The translations under genes and the position numbers were made by a program. DNA of 43,149 nucleotides from Leptothrix sp. (in: b-proteobacteria) (GTDB lineage Bacteria; Pseudomonadota; Gammaproteobacteria; Burkholderiales; Burkholderiaceae_C). The notes beneath the pieces are model-generated. The model searched no databases. It had not been told where the DNA came from and was given only the letters and a program-made list of their open reading frames with translations. This document shows positions 31,780 to 40,152 of the stretch, piece by piece (the stretch's first letter is position 1; each line of letters opens with the position of its first letter). The stretch is taken from assembly GCA_013822265.1 (NCBI GenBank), contig PNKD01000021.1, positions 1 to 43,149 on the forward strand, in the 5' to 3' direction.

Positions 31780-33054
31780 TCAACGGTCCTTGCGCACGAT
31801 GCCCACCGGCGCGCCGGCGCTGCCGACGAGGAAGACGCTGTAGTTCGCCGCCGCCAGGAAAGTCTGGTCGACAGCGCTGAACAGCGGCGCGGCCGTGCCC
31901 AGCGCCGTCACGGTGAGCTGCGCCGTCGTCGTGGCATCGACGGTGTCGTACGCCGACGCCGCGCCGGCGGCCACGCCGTCGGCGATAGGCGCGAAGTCGG
32001 CGCTCAGCGTCAGCGTGCCGCCAAGGCCGTCGACGGCATTCACGAGTCGCAGCTTGGCCCGCGTGCGGTCGGTGGGCAGGTTGTTGTCGTCGGCGAGCCA
32101 GCGCACCAGCGCCGCATCGGCCGGCCCGTAGACGAGCAGCGTGTAGTCGGCGCCCGCCGTCAGCGTGAAGCTGCTGCCGGGCAGTGCCGCGCCGTTGACC
32201 GTGACCACCACCGCCTGCTCACCCGCCGGCACCTGGGTGTAGGGCGTCACGGCAGGCACGCCGATGTTCGACAGCACAGCCGTGCCGCCCAGGAACAGGT
32301 TGACGCTGCCGGCGCGGGCCAGCCCCGCCACCACGCGCAACCGCGCCTGGGTCGGCGCGAGCGTGGCGATGGCGCCCTGCTGCGTCAGCAGCAGCCCCTT
32401 CACAAGCACGCCGCCCACCGCCGGCGCAACCACCAGCGTGGCCACCTGCTTGCTCGCCAGCGCCAGCGCCGGCACGTCCAGGCGCAGGTCGGTCTTGCTG
32501 CCGGTGGCCGTCACCCGAAGGCGCCAGTTGCCACTGTTGACGCTGAGCCAGGCGCCCACCGCACCGACCGCGGCGCCGGTCTGCACCGGCACCGATTCGG
32601 CCAGCGTGTCGACGGGGCCGGTAAGGTAGATGTCCACCGCGCCCGCGTCGGGCGCTGCATTCACCACCCGCAGCAGCGTGCGGTTGTCGTCGGCGGCGCC
32701 GCTGTTGTCGTCCAGCAGCAGCTGCCTGAGCCCGCCCTGCGGGCCGTAGGCGAGCAAAGTGTAGTTCTTGCGCTTGTCGACCGGCGGGTTGAAGGTCAGC
32801 AGCGCCGTGCCCGAACCGGCGCGCGCCAGCGTGTTGGTCTTGCCGGGTTCGGCTTCCACGTAGCCGGCGCTCTCGCCGTAGGGCACGGCACCCTGGCGCA
32901 ACGCGTCATCGACACGCCAGTCCAGCAACGCATAGCCGCTGCTGGCGTTCACCAGCCGCACCTGCGCCTTGGTGCGGTCGGCGCCGCCGCCGCAGGCGCC
33001 CAGCAGGGTGACGGCCGCCAGCGCGGCGGCAACGGCCCAGGTCCAGACTCTCAT
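31780..33054 (-). CDS. DUF4397 domain lipoprotein
   Basis: This exported lipoprotein of 424 residues has a signal peptide with lipobox LLGAC (Cys21), followed by GGGADRTKAQVRLVNASSGY. The DUF4397 pattern RLVNAS/ADPxxGxVDxYL recurs at least twice: LLRVVNAAPDAGAVDIYLTG near 130, and LRVVAGLARAGSVNLFLGG further on. Each is followed by the sequence type YTLLVYGPA. These beta-rich repeats are found in cell-surface proteins of unknown role. ATG 33054 has GGAG at good distance; another ATG eight codons upstream is less likely. A small gene for a 92-residue protein lies just upstream. Confidence 0.88.
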   Translation of the reverse strand: MRVWTWAVAAALAAVTLLGACGGGADRTKAQVRLVNASSGYALLDWRVDDALRQGAVPYGESAGYVEAEPGKTNTLARAGSGTALLTFNPPVDKRKNYTLLAYGPQGGLRQLLLDDNSGAADDNRTLLRVVNAAPDAGAVDIYLTGPVDTLAESVPVQTGAAVGAVGAWLSVNSGNWRLRVTATGSKTDLRLDVPALALASKQVATLVVAPAVGGVLVKGLLLTQQGAIATLAPTQARLRVVAGLARAGSVNLFLGGTAVLSNIGVPAVTPYTQVPAGEQAVVVTVNGAALPGSSFTLTAGADYTLLVYGPADAALVRWLADDNNLPTDRTRAKLRLVNAVDGLGGTLTLSADFAPIADGVAAGAASAYDTVDATTTAQLTVTALGTAAPLFSAVDQTFLAAANYSVFLVGSAGAPVGIVRKDR

Positions 33055-33110
33055 CGTTCGCTCCACATCAGCTCGCATGACCTCGATGATGCCTGCGCGC
33101 CGGGCGGGCC

Positions 33111-33389
33111 TCACGTCTTCGGCGCAGCGCTCGGCACGGCGCGCCAGCCCGACAGCTGAAGATCGAGCCAGTGGGCCAGCGGCAGGTCGCGCCCCAGGGT
33201 GTCGGGGCTGGCGTGCTCACGCACGCTCAGGCCGTGCTGCAGGTCGTGGCTGCTGTCGAACCAGCCGCAGCTGCGAGTGCGCTCGGCTTGCTCCTCCGCC
33301 AGCGGCGGCAGCGCAGCCTCGTCGGCATGCCCGTGGCGGGCGGCGGCGGCGCGCGGGCGGCGCCAGGGCAGCAGACTCAGCAGGTTCAT
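33111..33389 (-). CDS. Small hypothetical protein with CGWFDSSHDL motif
   Basis: The 92-residue protein has no named family that I can assign. The first 20 residues are basic and contain LLSLLPWRRPRAAAA; a conserved-looking core follows, CGWFDSSHDLQHGLSVREHA, and the end is HWLDLQLSGW. No convincing signal peptide is present. ATG 33389 is preceded by AGGAG. It is 56 bases upstream of the DUF4397 gene on the same strand, which suggests a two-gene unit. Confidence 0.65.
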   Translation of the reverse strand: MNLLSLLPWRRPRAAAARHGHADEAALPPLAEEQAERTRSCGWFDSSHDLQHGLSVREHASPDTLGRDLPLAHWLDLQLSGWRAVPSAAPKT

Positions 33390-33558
33390 GGCGGCGCTCC
33401 TTGCCGGGGGTCACGAGCCCGCATCGTCACGGCCGGCCCGCGCCGCCGCCATCGCCCCGAGGTCGGCCGGCGGCGGGCCCCCGGCAGGGGGCCCCGAACG
33501 AGGGACCGCATGGGGGCGTGCGGCCCCGGCGTGCCGGCGGGCGTGGCACCATGGCCCC

Positions 33559-34275
33559 ATGTGCGGGCGTTATGTCGTGGCCTACGACCCCGAGACCCTG
33601 GTCTCGGGCTTCAGCCTCACGCGCGTGGTGCCCTTTCCGAAACGCTGGAACGTGGCGCCGCAGTCGCCCGTGCCCGTGGTCCACGAAACACGCGAGGGCG
33701 AGCGCGTGGCCGAGTTGATGCGCTGGGGCCTGGTGCCGCACTGGGCCAAGGAGGCCACCATCGGCCACAAGCTCAACAACGCGCGTGCCGAAGGGGTGTT
33801 CGACAAGCCCTCGTTCCGCCAGGCCGCGCGCCGCCGCCGTTGCCTGCTGCCGGCCAGCGGCTTCTACGAGTGGCAGGCCGCGGGCCCGGGGCTGCCGGCG
33901 AAGACGCCCAGGCAGCCCTGGTACATCAGCGCGGCCGATGGCGCGCCACTGGCGATGGCCGGGCTGTTCGAGGCCTGGCGGCCCAGCGTTGACGTCGATT
34001 GGCTGCTGACCTGCTGCATCATCACCACCGAGCCCAACGGGTTGATGGCGCCCATCCACGACCGCATGCCGGTGTTCCTGGCGGCGCAGGACTGGGCGGC
34101 CTGGCTGTCGCGCAGCACGCAGGACGCCACCGAGCTGACGCCGCTGCTGCGGCCCTGCCCGCCCGAGTGGTTGCGTGCCTGGCCGGTGTCGCGCGCGGTC
34201 AGCCGCGGCACGGCCGAGGGCGAGGCGTTGATCGAGCCGCTGATCGCGCCGCAGTCAGTGGCGCCGGCTGCCTGA
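33559..34275 (+). CDS. SOS response-associated peptidase (SRAP/YedK/HMCES family)
   Basis: This protein forms a stable thiazolidine cross-link to abasic sites in single-stranded DNA and so protects replication forks. It is 238 residues long, with catalytic Cys2 exposed after Met removal (MCGRYVV), NNARAE at 73-78, the glutamate in GFYEW (Glu104) and the histidine in HDRMP (His167), all conserved. ATG 33559 is fixed by the need for Cys at position 2. No LexA box was recognised upstream. Confidence 0.95.
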   Translation: MCGRYVVAYDPETLVSGFSLTRVVPFPKRWNVAPQSPVPVVHETREGERVAELMRWGLVPHWAKEATIGHKLNNARAEGVFDKPSFRQAARRRRCLLPASGFYEWQAAGPGLPAKTPRQPWYISAADGAPLAMAGLFEAWRPSVDVDWLLTCCIITTEPNGLMAPIHDRMPVFLAAQDWAAWLSRSTQDATELTPLLRPCPPEWLRAWPVSRAVSRGTAEGEALIEPLIAPQSVAPAA

Positions 34276-34298
34276 GCGTCGCCCGCCACGCGCCGCGC

Positions 34299-34781
34299 TC
34301 AAAACACCAGCGCGACGACGAAGATGCCGATCATCATGAAGGCGATCACTACCTTCGCGATGAGCCCCAGCATGATGCCCAGCCAGGTCGACAGGCCGAC
34401 CTTCCAGGCCCGCTGCTCGTCGCGCCGGGCCATGTATTCACCGACCGCCGCCCCCACCAGCGGCATGAAGAACACGCCGACCAGGCCCATGAACAGGCCC
34501 GCCACGGTGCCCAGCGCCGCGCCCACCAGCGCCTGCCTGCTGGCCCCGGCACGGCGCGCACCCAGCACGCCGGCGGCGTAGTCCAGCACCCAGGCCACCA
34601 CCGCCAGCACCGACACCAGCGCCAGCGTGCCGGTGCCCACACGCGTGAAGCCGTCGACCCAGGCGCCGAGCACGATGCCGCCGAGCACCAGCGCCGTGCC
34701 CGGCAGCGCCGGCAGCACGGTGCCGGCGACGCCGACGACGATGAGGCCGATGCTCAGGGTCCAGAGCAGTGCGTCGTTCAT
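34299..34781 (-). CDS. DUF456 family membrane protein
   Basis: This small integral membrane protein of 160 residues is hydrophobic almost throughout, with GTVLPALPGTALVLGG near the N-terminus and glycine-rich helices (LGTVAGLFMGLVGVFFMPLVG), both typical of DUF456. The function is unknown. It follows the NnrU gene by 24 bases on the same strand and probably shares its transcript. Confidence 0.9.
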   Translation of the reverse strand: MNDALLWTLSIGLIVVGVAGTVLPALPGTALVLGGIVLGAWVDGFTRVGTGTLALVSVLAVVAWVLDYAAGVLGARRAGASRQALVGAALGTVAGLFMGLVGVFFMPLVGAAVGEYMARRDEQRAWKVGLSTWLGIMLGLIAKVVIAFMMIGIFVVALVF

Positions 34782-34805
34782 GGGATCCTGTCCAGGTGTC
34801 GGCTC

Positions 34806-35384
34806 TCAGCCGAAGGGCCGCACGCCAATCCATGCGCCATGGGCCCAGAAGGCGAAGCCTGCGTAGGCGGCCAGCCCGACGGCCAGCGTGACGACGGTGG
34901 GCAAGGCACGGCCGGCGGCGCAGACCGTGCCGGCGGCGCGGTCGCGTTGGCGTGCGGCACGAAAGTCCAGCACCGCCCACAGCAGGAAGGCGCCGAACAG
35001 CAGCAGGTCGGCCAGCGTGTTGTTGGCCAGCAGGTGGGCGATGGCCCAGACCTTCACCGCCAGGACCATCGGGTGCCCGAGCCTGGCCTTGATGGCGTTG
35101 CCCGGCACATAGGCCGCCACCAGCATCACGAAGGCGACGAGCGTCAGCAGCGCCGCCGCATGCCGGGTCCAGCCCGGCGGCGCCCACAGCACCACTGGCT
35201 GCTGGCGCGCCATGCCATAGCCCCAGACGATGAGCGCGAAGCCGGCCAGCGAGAGCAGCGTGTAGACGCCCTTCCAGAGCCGCTCGCCGCGCCCGGCGAT
35301 GACCCGCATGCGCCAGCCCTCGGCAAAGATGCGTACCGAGTGCACGCCGAGAAAGACGATCAGTCCGAGGATCAGAAGGCTCAT
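34806..35384 (-). CDS. NnrU family membrane protein
   Basis: This inner-membrane protein of 192 residues has about six hydrophobic segments. NnrU proteins are linked to denitrification and nitric-oxide metabolism in some bacteria, but the family is also widespread without that link. Typical features are the start MSLLILGLIVFLGVHSVRIF, the RxxxRGxR-like block MRVIAGRGERLWKGVYTL and the HPMVLAVKVWAIAHLLANN segment. ATG 35384 gives the family N-terminus. No denitrification genes are nearby. Confidence 0.9.
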   Translation of the reverse strand: MSLLILGLIVFLGVHSVRIFAEGWRMRVIAGRGERLWKGVYTLLSLAGFALIVWGYGMARQQPVVLWAPPGWTRHAAALLTLVAFVMLVAAYVPGNAIKARLGHPMVLAVKVWAIAHLLANNTLADLLLFGAFLLWAVLDFRAARQRDRAAGTVCAAGRALPTVVTLAVGLAAYAGFAFWAHGAWIGVRPFG

Positions 35385-35532
35385 GGGGACTTGCCGGGCA
35401 GGTGGACGACGGCGAATTGTGGCGCCCCCCACGCCGCCGCGCGCAGCACCGGCCGCCAGGCCGCAGCGTCGGCGAAAATGCCGCTGCATCCGTTATCCGC
35501 TGGCCCTGCGCTACCGAAGAGGAACCCCTGCC

Positions 35533-36651
35533 ATGTCGAAGATCCGCCCGGTCACCCGCTCCGTGCTCACGCTGGCCCTGGCCGGCACCGCGATGGCCGC
35601 AGCCGCCCAGGGCGCCGAGCCCAAGGTGCTGAACATCTACAACTGGTCGGACTACATCGCCGAAGACACGCTCAAGAACTTCGAGAAGGAAACCGGCGTC
35701 AAGGTCCGCTACGACAACTACGACGCCAACGAGATCCTGCAGGCCAAGCTGGTGGCCGGCCAGAGCGGCTACGACATCGTGGTGCCGAGCGCGCACTTCG
35801 CGAAGACGCAGATCCAGGGCGGGTTGTTCCAGAAGCTGGACCGCACGCAGCTGACGAACTGGGGCAACCTCGACCCGGCGCTGCTCGAGAAGCTGGCCGG
35901 CGTGGACCCCGGCAACCAGCATCTCGTGACCTGGCTCTGGGGCTACGTCACGGTGGGCATCAACACCGGCAAGGTCAAGGCCGCGCTGGGCGCCACGCCG
36001 CTGCCGGCCAACCCCTGGGACCTGATCTTCAAGCCCGAGTTCGCCGGCAAGCTCAAGGGCTGCGGCATCAACCTGCTCGACTCGGCGTCCGAGGTGCTGC
36101 CGGTGGCCATGAGCTACGCCGGCAAAGAGCCTTACAGCAAGGTGGCCAAAGACTACGACGCCGCCAAGGCCGTGCTGGCCCAGGCGCGTCCCTTCGTCAC
36201 GCGCTTCTCGTCGTCGGGCTACATCAACGACCTCGCTGCCGGCCGGCTGTGCGTGGTGATGGGCTACTCGGGCGACATCAACATCGCGCGCCAGCGCGCC
36301 ATCGACGGCAAGAGCGGGCAGGACATCCAGGCCCTGATCCCGCCCAGCGGCGCCACGCTGTTCTTCGACACGATGGCGATCCCCAAGGACGCCAAGCACG
36401 TGAAGAACGCGCACCTCTTCATCAACTACATCCTGCGCCCCGAGGTGCATGCCGCGCTGACCAACAAGGTCTTCTACGCCAACCCGAACCTGGCCTCGAA
36501 GAGGTTCGTCACCAAGGCCGTGGCAGAGAACCCGACGGTCTTCCCGGGTGCGGCCGACATCCAGAAGCTGACGGTCCCCGACGCCGTGCCGCAGGACATC
36601 CGCCGCGTGCAGACCCGCCTCTTCACGAGCTTCAAGGCCAATACGAAGTGA
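35533..36651 (+). CDS. Periplasmic polyamine (spermidine/putrescine) binding protein, PotF/PotD-like
   Basis: This is the solute-binding protein of an ABC importer for polyamines. It is 372 residues long, with a signal peptide (VLTLALAGTAMAAAAQGAEP) and the family start VLNIYNWSDYIAEDTL. It continues with GYDIVVPSAHFAKTQI, LLDSASEVLPVAMSYAG and the SGYINDLAAGRLCVVMGYSGD segment, which contributes binding residues. ATG 35533 has AGAGGAA at good spacing. No permease or ATPase genes adjoin it, so it must work with a transporter encoded elsewhere. Confidence 0.94.
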   Translation: MSKIRPVTRSVLTLALAGTAMAAAAQGAEPKVLNIYNWSDYIAEDTLKNFEKETGVKVRYDNYDANEILQAKLVAGQSGYDIVVPSAHFAKTQIQGGLFQKLDRTQLTNWGNLDPALLEKLAGVDPGNQHLVTWLWGYVTVGINTGKVKAALGATPLPANPWDLIFKPEFAGKLKGCGINLLDSASEVLPVAMSYAGKEPYSKVAKDYDAAKAVLAQARPFVTRFSSSGYINDLAAGRLCVVMGYSGDINIARQRAIDGKSGQDIQALIPPSGATLFFDTMAIPKDAKHVKNAHLFINYILRPEVHAALTNKVFYANPNLASKRFVTKAVAENPTVFPGAADIQKLTVPDAVPQDIRRVQTRLFTSFKANTK

Positions 36652-36710
36652 GCCGGCAGTCGGCGGGGCGCCGCGGATAATCCCGGCTCCAGCCGCCCGG
36701 AAGCCTGCTC

Positions 36711-37157
36711 ATGTTCAAACGTCTCGTCCTGCCCCTGCTCGTGCTCGCGCTGCTCGTGGCGCTGTATTTCTGGGCCGCGATGAGCTGGAGCTATTCCAGC
36801 GGCGAACGCGCCGGCTGGGTGCAGAAGCTGTCGAACAAGGGCTGGCTGTGCAAGACCTGGGAGGGCGAGCTGGCCCTCGTCTCGCTGCCCGGCACCACGC
36901 CCGAGAAGTTCGCCTTCACGATCCGCGACGCCGAGGTGGCCATGCAGGTCACGCGCGCCATGGGCAAGCGCGTGTCGCTGCATTACGAGGAAAAGGTGGG
37001 CCTGCCCGGCAGCTGCTTCGGCGACACGCGCCACTACGTCACGGGCATCACGGTCAGCGAGGAGATTCCGCTGGCCGCCGGCGTGATGGTGCCCACGCAC
37101 GCGGCTTCGGCCGCGGCATCGGCGGCAGCGGCCGCCGCATCCGCCGCTGCCCGGTAG
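36711..37157 (+). CDS. Hypothetical membrane-anchored protein with alanine-rich tail
   Basis: The 148-residue protein has an N-terminal hydrophobic anchor (MFKRLVLPLLVLALLVALYF). A periplasmic domain of about 100 residues follows (GERAGWVQKLSNKGWLCKTWEGELAL, then TRAMGKRVSLHYEEKVGLPG), with two cysteines (GWLCKT and GSCFGD). It ends in a low-complexity Ala/Ser tail. Proteins like this are common hypotheticals in Betaproteobacteria; no function is assigned. It lies 59 bases after the polyamine-binding gene and may share its transcript. Confidence 0.78.
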   Translation: MFKRLVLPLLVLALLVALYFWAAMSWSYSSGERAGWVQKLSNKGWLCKTWEGELALVSLPGTTPEKFAFTIRDAEVAMQVTRAMGKRVSLHYEEKVGLPGSCFGDTRHYVTGITVSEEIPLAAGVMVPTHAASAAASAAAAAASAAAR

Positions 37158-37164
37158 TCACCGG

Positions 37165-38859
37165 CTACTTCACGTACCAGACCACCTTCTTGCGCGAGCC
37201 GACCCAGGTGTCGTAGTTCTGCGCGAACAGGTCCTCGATGCGGTTGCGCTTGACCTTGAAGGTCGGCGTGATGATGTCGTTCTCCACCGTCCAGGCCTCC
37301 ACCATCAGCACCACGCAGTCGAGCTGCTCGTGCGGGTCGAGCAGTTCGTTGATGGCCTTGATGTGGGCCAGCATCGACGCCTCGATCTCGGCGCGGCCGG
37401 CGCTGTCCTGCGAGCGCTTCACGCCGTCGGGGTTCAGCATCGCCAGTGCCAGCGGCTGGCCCAGGTTGGCGCCGGTGACGCATACGGCCTCCACCGCCGG
37501 ATGCATGACGAGTTTGTCCTCGATGGGCGCCGGCGCCACGTACTTGCCCTTGCTGGTCTTGAACAGGTCCTTGACGCGGCCGGTGATGCGCAGGTTGCCC
37601 TCGGCGTCGAGCGCCCCCTTGTCGCCGGTCTTCAGCCAGCCGTCGTCGGTGAGGGCCTGGCGCGAGAGTTCGGGCTCCTTGAAGTAGCCCAGCATCAGGC
37701 AGGGCGCCTTCATCTGGATCTCGCTGCTCACCGGGTCGAGCCGGCTCTGGATGCCGTCGTAGGGCAGGCCCACGGTGCCCGGGCGCTGCTTGCCCGGCAG
37801 CGTGGCGTGGCTGACGCCGCAGTTCTCGGTCATGCCGTAGACCTCGACGAGGTCGAGGCCGAGCTTGTTGTACCAGCGCAGCAGGTCGGGCGGCATCGGC
37901 GCGGCACCGCCGGCGGCCCAGGTGCATTCCTGCAGGCCCAGCGCCTTGAGGATCTTCTTGCGCACGAGGCCGCCCAGGATAGGAATCTTCAGCAAGCGGT
38001 CGAGCTTGGCCGGCGGCATCTTCTGGTTGATGCCCTGCTGGAACTTGACCCACAGCCGCGGCACGCTGAAGAACACCGTGGGCCGCGCGCGCTGCAGGTC
38101 GGACGTGAAAGTGTCCAGGCTCTCGGCAAAGTAGACATGCATGCCGGTGGCCAGCATGCCGTGCTCGACGAGCGTGCGCTCGGCAACGTGGGAGAGCGGC
38201 AGGTAGCTCAGCATGCGCGCGCTGTTGTCGATGGGCACGCGCTTGAGGCCCGCCTGCACGCCCCAGGCGAAAGTGGCAAAGCTGTGCATCACGCCCTTGG
38301 GCGCGCCGGTGGTGCCCGAGGTGTACATGATGGTGGCCAGCTCGTCGGCCGGGCGCACGGGTTCGCCCTTGACGGGCTCGGTCTTGGCGGTGATGTCCTC
38401 CCAGCGCGGGTAGGACCTGGCGGCGTCGTCCGGGGCCAGCGGCAGGCTGATGCAGGGCAGGCCGGCAGGGACGCCGGGTTTCATGCCTTCCCAGCCGTCG
38501 AGTTTGCCGACGAAGAGCAGCTTGGCCTCGCTGTGATCGAGGATCTGGCGGATGGTGCCGGCCGCCAGCGTGGGATACAGCGGCACCGAGACGAAGCCGC
38601 CGATCCAGATCGCGAAGTCGCACATCAGCCAGTGCGCCGTGTTCTTCGACAGCAGCGCCACCTTGTCGCCGGGCTGCAGGCCCAGGCTCTGCAGGTGGGC
38701 AGCCATGCGCCGGCTCTGGTCGGCGACCTCGCGCCAGGTGTAGTCGCGCACCTCGCCGCCACCCAGCGGCTGCGTCAATGCGACGCGGTCGGGGCAGGTC
38801 TTTTCCCAGCGATAGAGGCGCTGCAGCGCCAGTGCGTCGGCCGAAACGTTGGATGCCAT
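37165..38859 (-). CDS. AMP-binding long-chain acyl-CoA ligase
   Basis: This enzyme activates fatty acids to acyl-CoA via acyl-adenylate. It is 564 residues long, with the adenylate loop YTSGTTGAPKGVMHS (about 178-192) and the Tyr-Gly-Met-Thr-Glu block VEVYGMTENCG. GWLKTGDKG and RVKDLFKTSKGKYVAP follow, and the catalytic lysine region is FKVKRNRIE. It is of the eukaryote/FAA1-like type often found in Burkholderiales, rather than the FadD type. Start 38859 gives MASNVSADALALQRLYRWE. Its end is 8 bases from the end of the preceding convergent gene. Confidence 0.93.
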   Translation of the reverse strand: MASNVSADALALQRLYRWEKTCPDRVALTQPLGGGEVRDYTWREVADQSRRMAAHLQSLGLQPGDKVALLSKNTAHWLMCDFAIWIGGFVSVPLYPTLAAGTIRQILDHSEAKLLFVGKLDGWEGMKPGVPAGLPCISLPLAPDDAARSYPRWEDITAKTEPVKGEPVRPADELATIMYTSGTTGAPKGVMHSFATFAWGVQAGLKRVPIDNSARMLSYLPLSHVAERTLVEHGMLATGMHVYFAESLDTFTSDLQRARPTVFFSVPRLWVKFQQGINQKMPPAKLDRLLKIPILGGLVRKKILKALGLQECTWAAGGAAPMPPDLLRWYNKLGLDLVEVYGMTENCGVSHATLPGKQRPGTVGLPYDGIQSRLDPVSSEIQMKAPCLMLGYFKEPELSRQALTDDGWLKTGDKGALDAEGNLRITGRVKDLFKTSKGKYVAPAPIEDKLVMHPAVEAVCVTGANLGQPLALAMLNPDGVKRSQDSAGRAEIEASMLAHIKAINELLDPHEQLDCVVLMVEAWTVENDIITPTFKVKRNRIEDLFAQNYDTWVGSRKKVVWYVK

Positions 38860-39031
38860 GATGTGGGGGCGGGCCCGAGGCCCTGTGGACAGCTGAAGGG
38901 GGCGAGCCTACAGAAGCCGAAGCACCCGTGACACGCGGGCTTTCCTGAACCTCGCGACCCCGACGCCCATGGCATACCCGCGGCCGCACAGCGGCGCCAG
39001 GGCGTGGGCCGCGGTCGGCCGGCCTGGGCGC

Positions 39032-39850
39032 TCAGCGCCCCTGGCTGATGGCGGCTTGCAGCTGGTCGAGCGTCTGGCGCGCCGCGCGCAGCACCAGCGT
39101 CATGTCCAGCTCGGCCGCGGGTGCCACCGCCTGCACGGCGAGGTCCAGCGCCTCGGGTTCGTGCATCAGCACGTGGGCCAGCACCGACAGCGCACAGATC
39201 GAACGCCTGCCCTCGGCGTCGGGCAGGCGGTAGTGCGCCTGCGCCTCGACGTGATGACGCACGCTGGCCACCGCCGCCGGGCCCAGGCCCCAGCTCTCGC
39301 AGAGCGCGGCGCCCAGTGCATCGTGGCTGACACCGAAGCCGGCGTGCTCCATCGTCGCCAGCTCGACGTCGCTGGCGGCGGCGCGCAGCATGGCGCGGTA
39401 GTGGTCGGTGGCGTGGCGGAAGAGCACCGCCTTGCCGCACTCCTCGAACAGCCCCGCCGAGTGCGCCGCCCAGGCGTCCAGCGACAGCCTCGTGGCCAGC
39501 CGGCCCATCAGCAGGCCGCGCCTGCCGGCACGCTCCCACAGCGGTTCGAGCTCGGGCGCGGGCGGAAAAGCCGCACGCAGCCCCATCTCGAAAGTGATCG
39601 CCGCCACTTCGCGCATGCCCAGGTAGCTGATGGCCTGGTGCACGCTCTGCACCCGACCCTTCAGGCCGTAGAGCGACGAGTTCACCGCCTTCATCACCGC
39701 GGCGGCCAGCGCCATGTCGGTCTCGATGAGCGTGGACACCGCCTGCAGGTTGATCTCGTCCTCGGCCAGCAGCAGCGAAAGCTGCACAAGCGACTGGGGC
39801 TGCGACGGGATGTCGATGTCCAGCTTGCGCAATTGGGGGTTCACGGACAT
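39032..39850 (-). CDS. HDOD domain signalling protein
   Basis: This is a stand-alone HDOD protein of 272 residues. Conserved blocks are LLAEDEINLQAVSTLIETD, AVNSSLYGLKGRVQSVHQAISYLGMREV and the later WERAGRRGLLMGRLA; the family lacks the HD metal ligands and is regulatory. ATG 39850 has AAGG upstream and gives MSVNPQLRKLDIDIPSQPQS, a usual start. It is separate from the EAL-like/HDOD gene at 28879 and is not a recent copy of it. Confidence 0.92.
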   Translation of the reverse strand: MSVNPQLRKLDIDIPSQPQSLVQLSLLLAEDEINLQAVSTLIETDMALAAAVMKAVNSSLYGLKGRVQSVHQAISYLGMREVAAITFEMGLRAAFPPAPELEPLWERAGRRGLLMGRLATRLSLDAWAAHSAGLFEECGKAVLFRHATDHYRAMLRAAASDVELATMEHAGFGVSHDALGAALCESWGLGPAAVASVRHHVEAQAHYRLPDAEGRRSICALSVLAHVLMHEPEALDLAVQAVAPAAELDMTLVLRAARQTLDQLQAAISQGR

Positions 39851-39950
39851 GGCTGACCTTTGGGCACTCTTGGCGGCCATCCTAGACAGCGCGCCGCAGT
39901 CACGGTGCAGCGAAACGCGAGGCAATACGGCGCCATTTTCGCCGGCCATG

Positions 39951-39975
39951 AAAAAGGCGCCGACCTGCGGCGCCT
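39951..39975 (-). terminator. Rho-independent terminator, minus strand
   Basis: On the minus strand AGGCGCC (39975-39969), loop GCAGGTC, GGCGCCT (39961-39955) is followed by TTTT. It lies about 180 bases after the GMC oxidoreductase stop and 100 bases before the HDOD gene start, so it most likely ends the oxidoreductase transcript. The rest of 39851-40152 holds no gene I can recognise. Confidence 0.8.
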
Positions 39976-40152
39976 GTAGAAAGCCGGCCCATCTGGGGAG
40001 CCGGTCTGATCACTTCTTGTTCGATTTCTGTCTGTTGTCTCCTCAGGCCCCCGTGGGGCGGCGCAGGACACGAGTGCACCGCCACAGGTGTCGCAAATGT
40101 AACAACGCCCCCGCTGCGCACCATTCGGAAATACCCACCGGACGCCGGCTGC

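Noticed and set aside
33999..36680. An 893-codon plus frame across SRAP, DUF456, NnrU and the polyamine-binding gene
   Set aside because: It crosses four well-recognised genes in other frames and has Gln/His/Arg-rich shadow composition.
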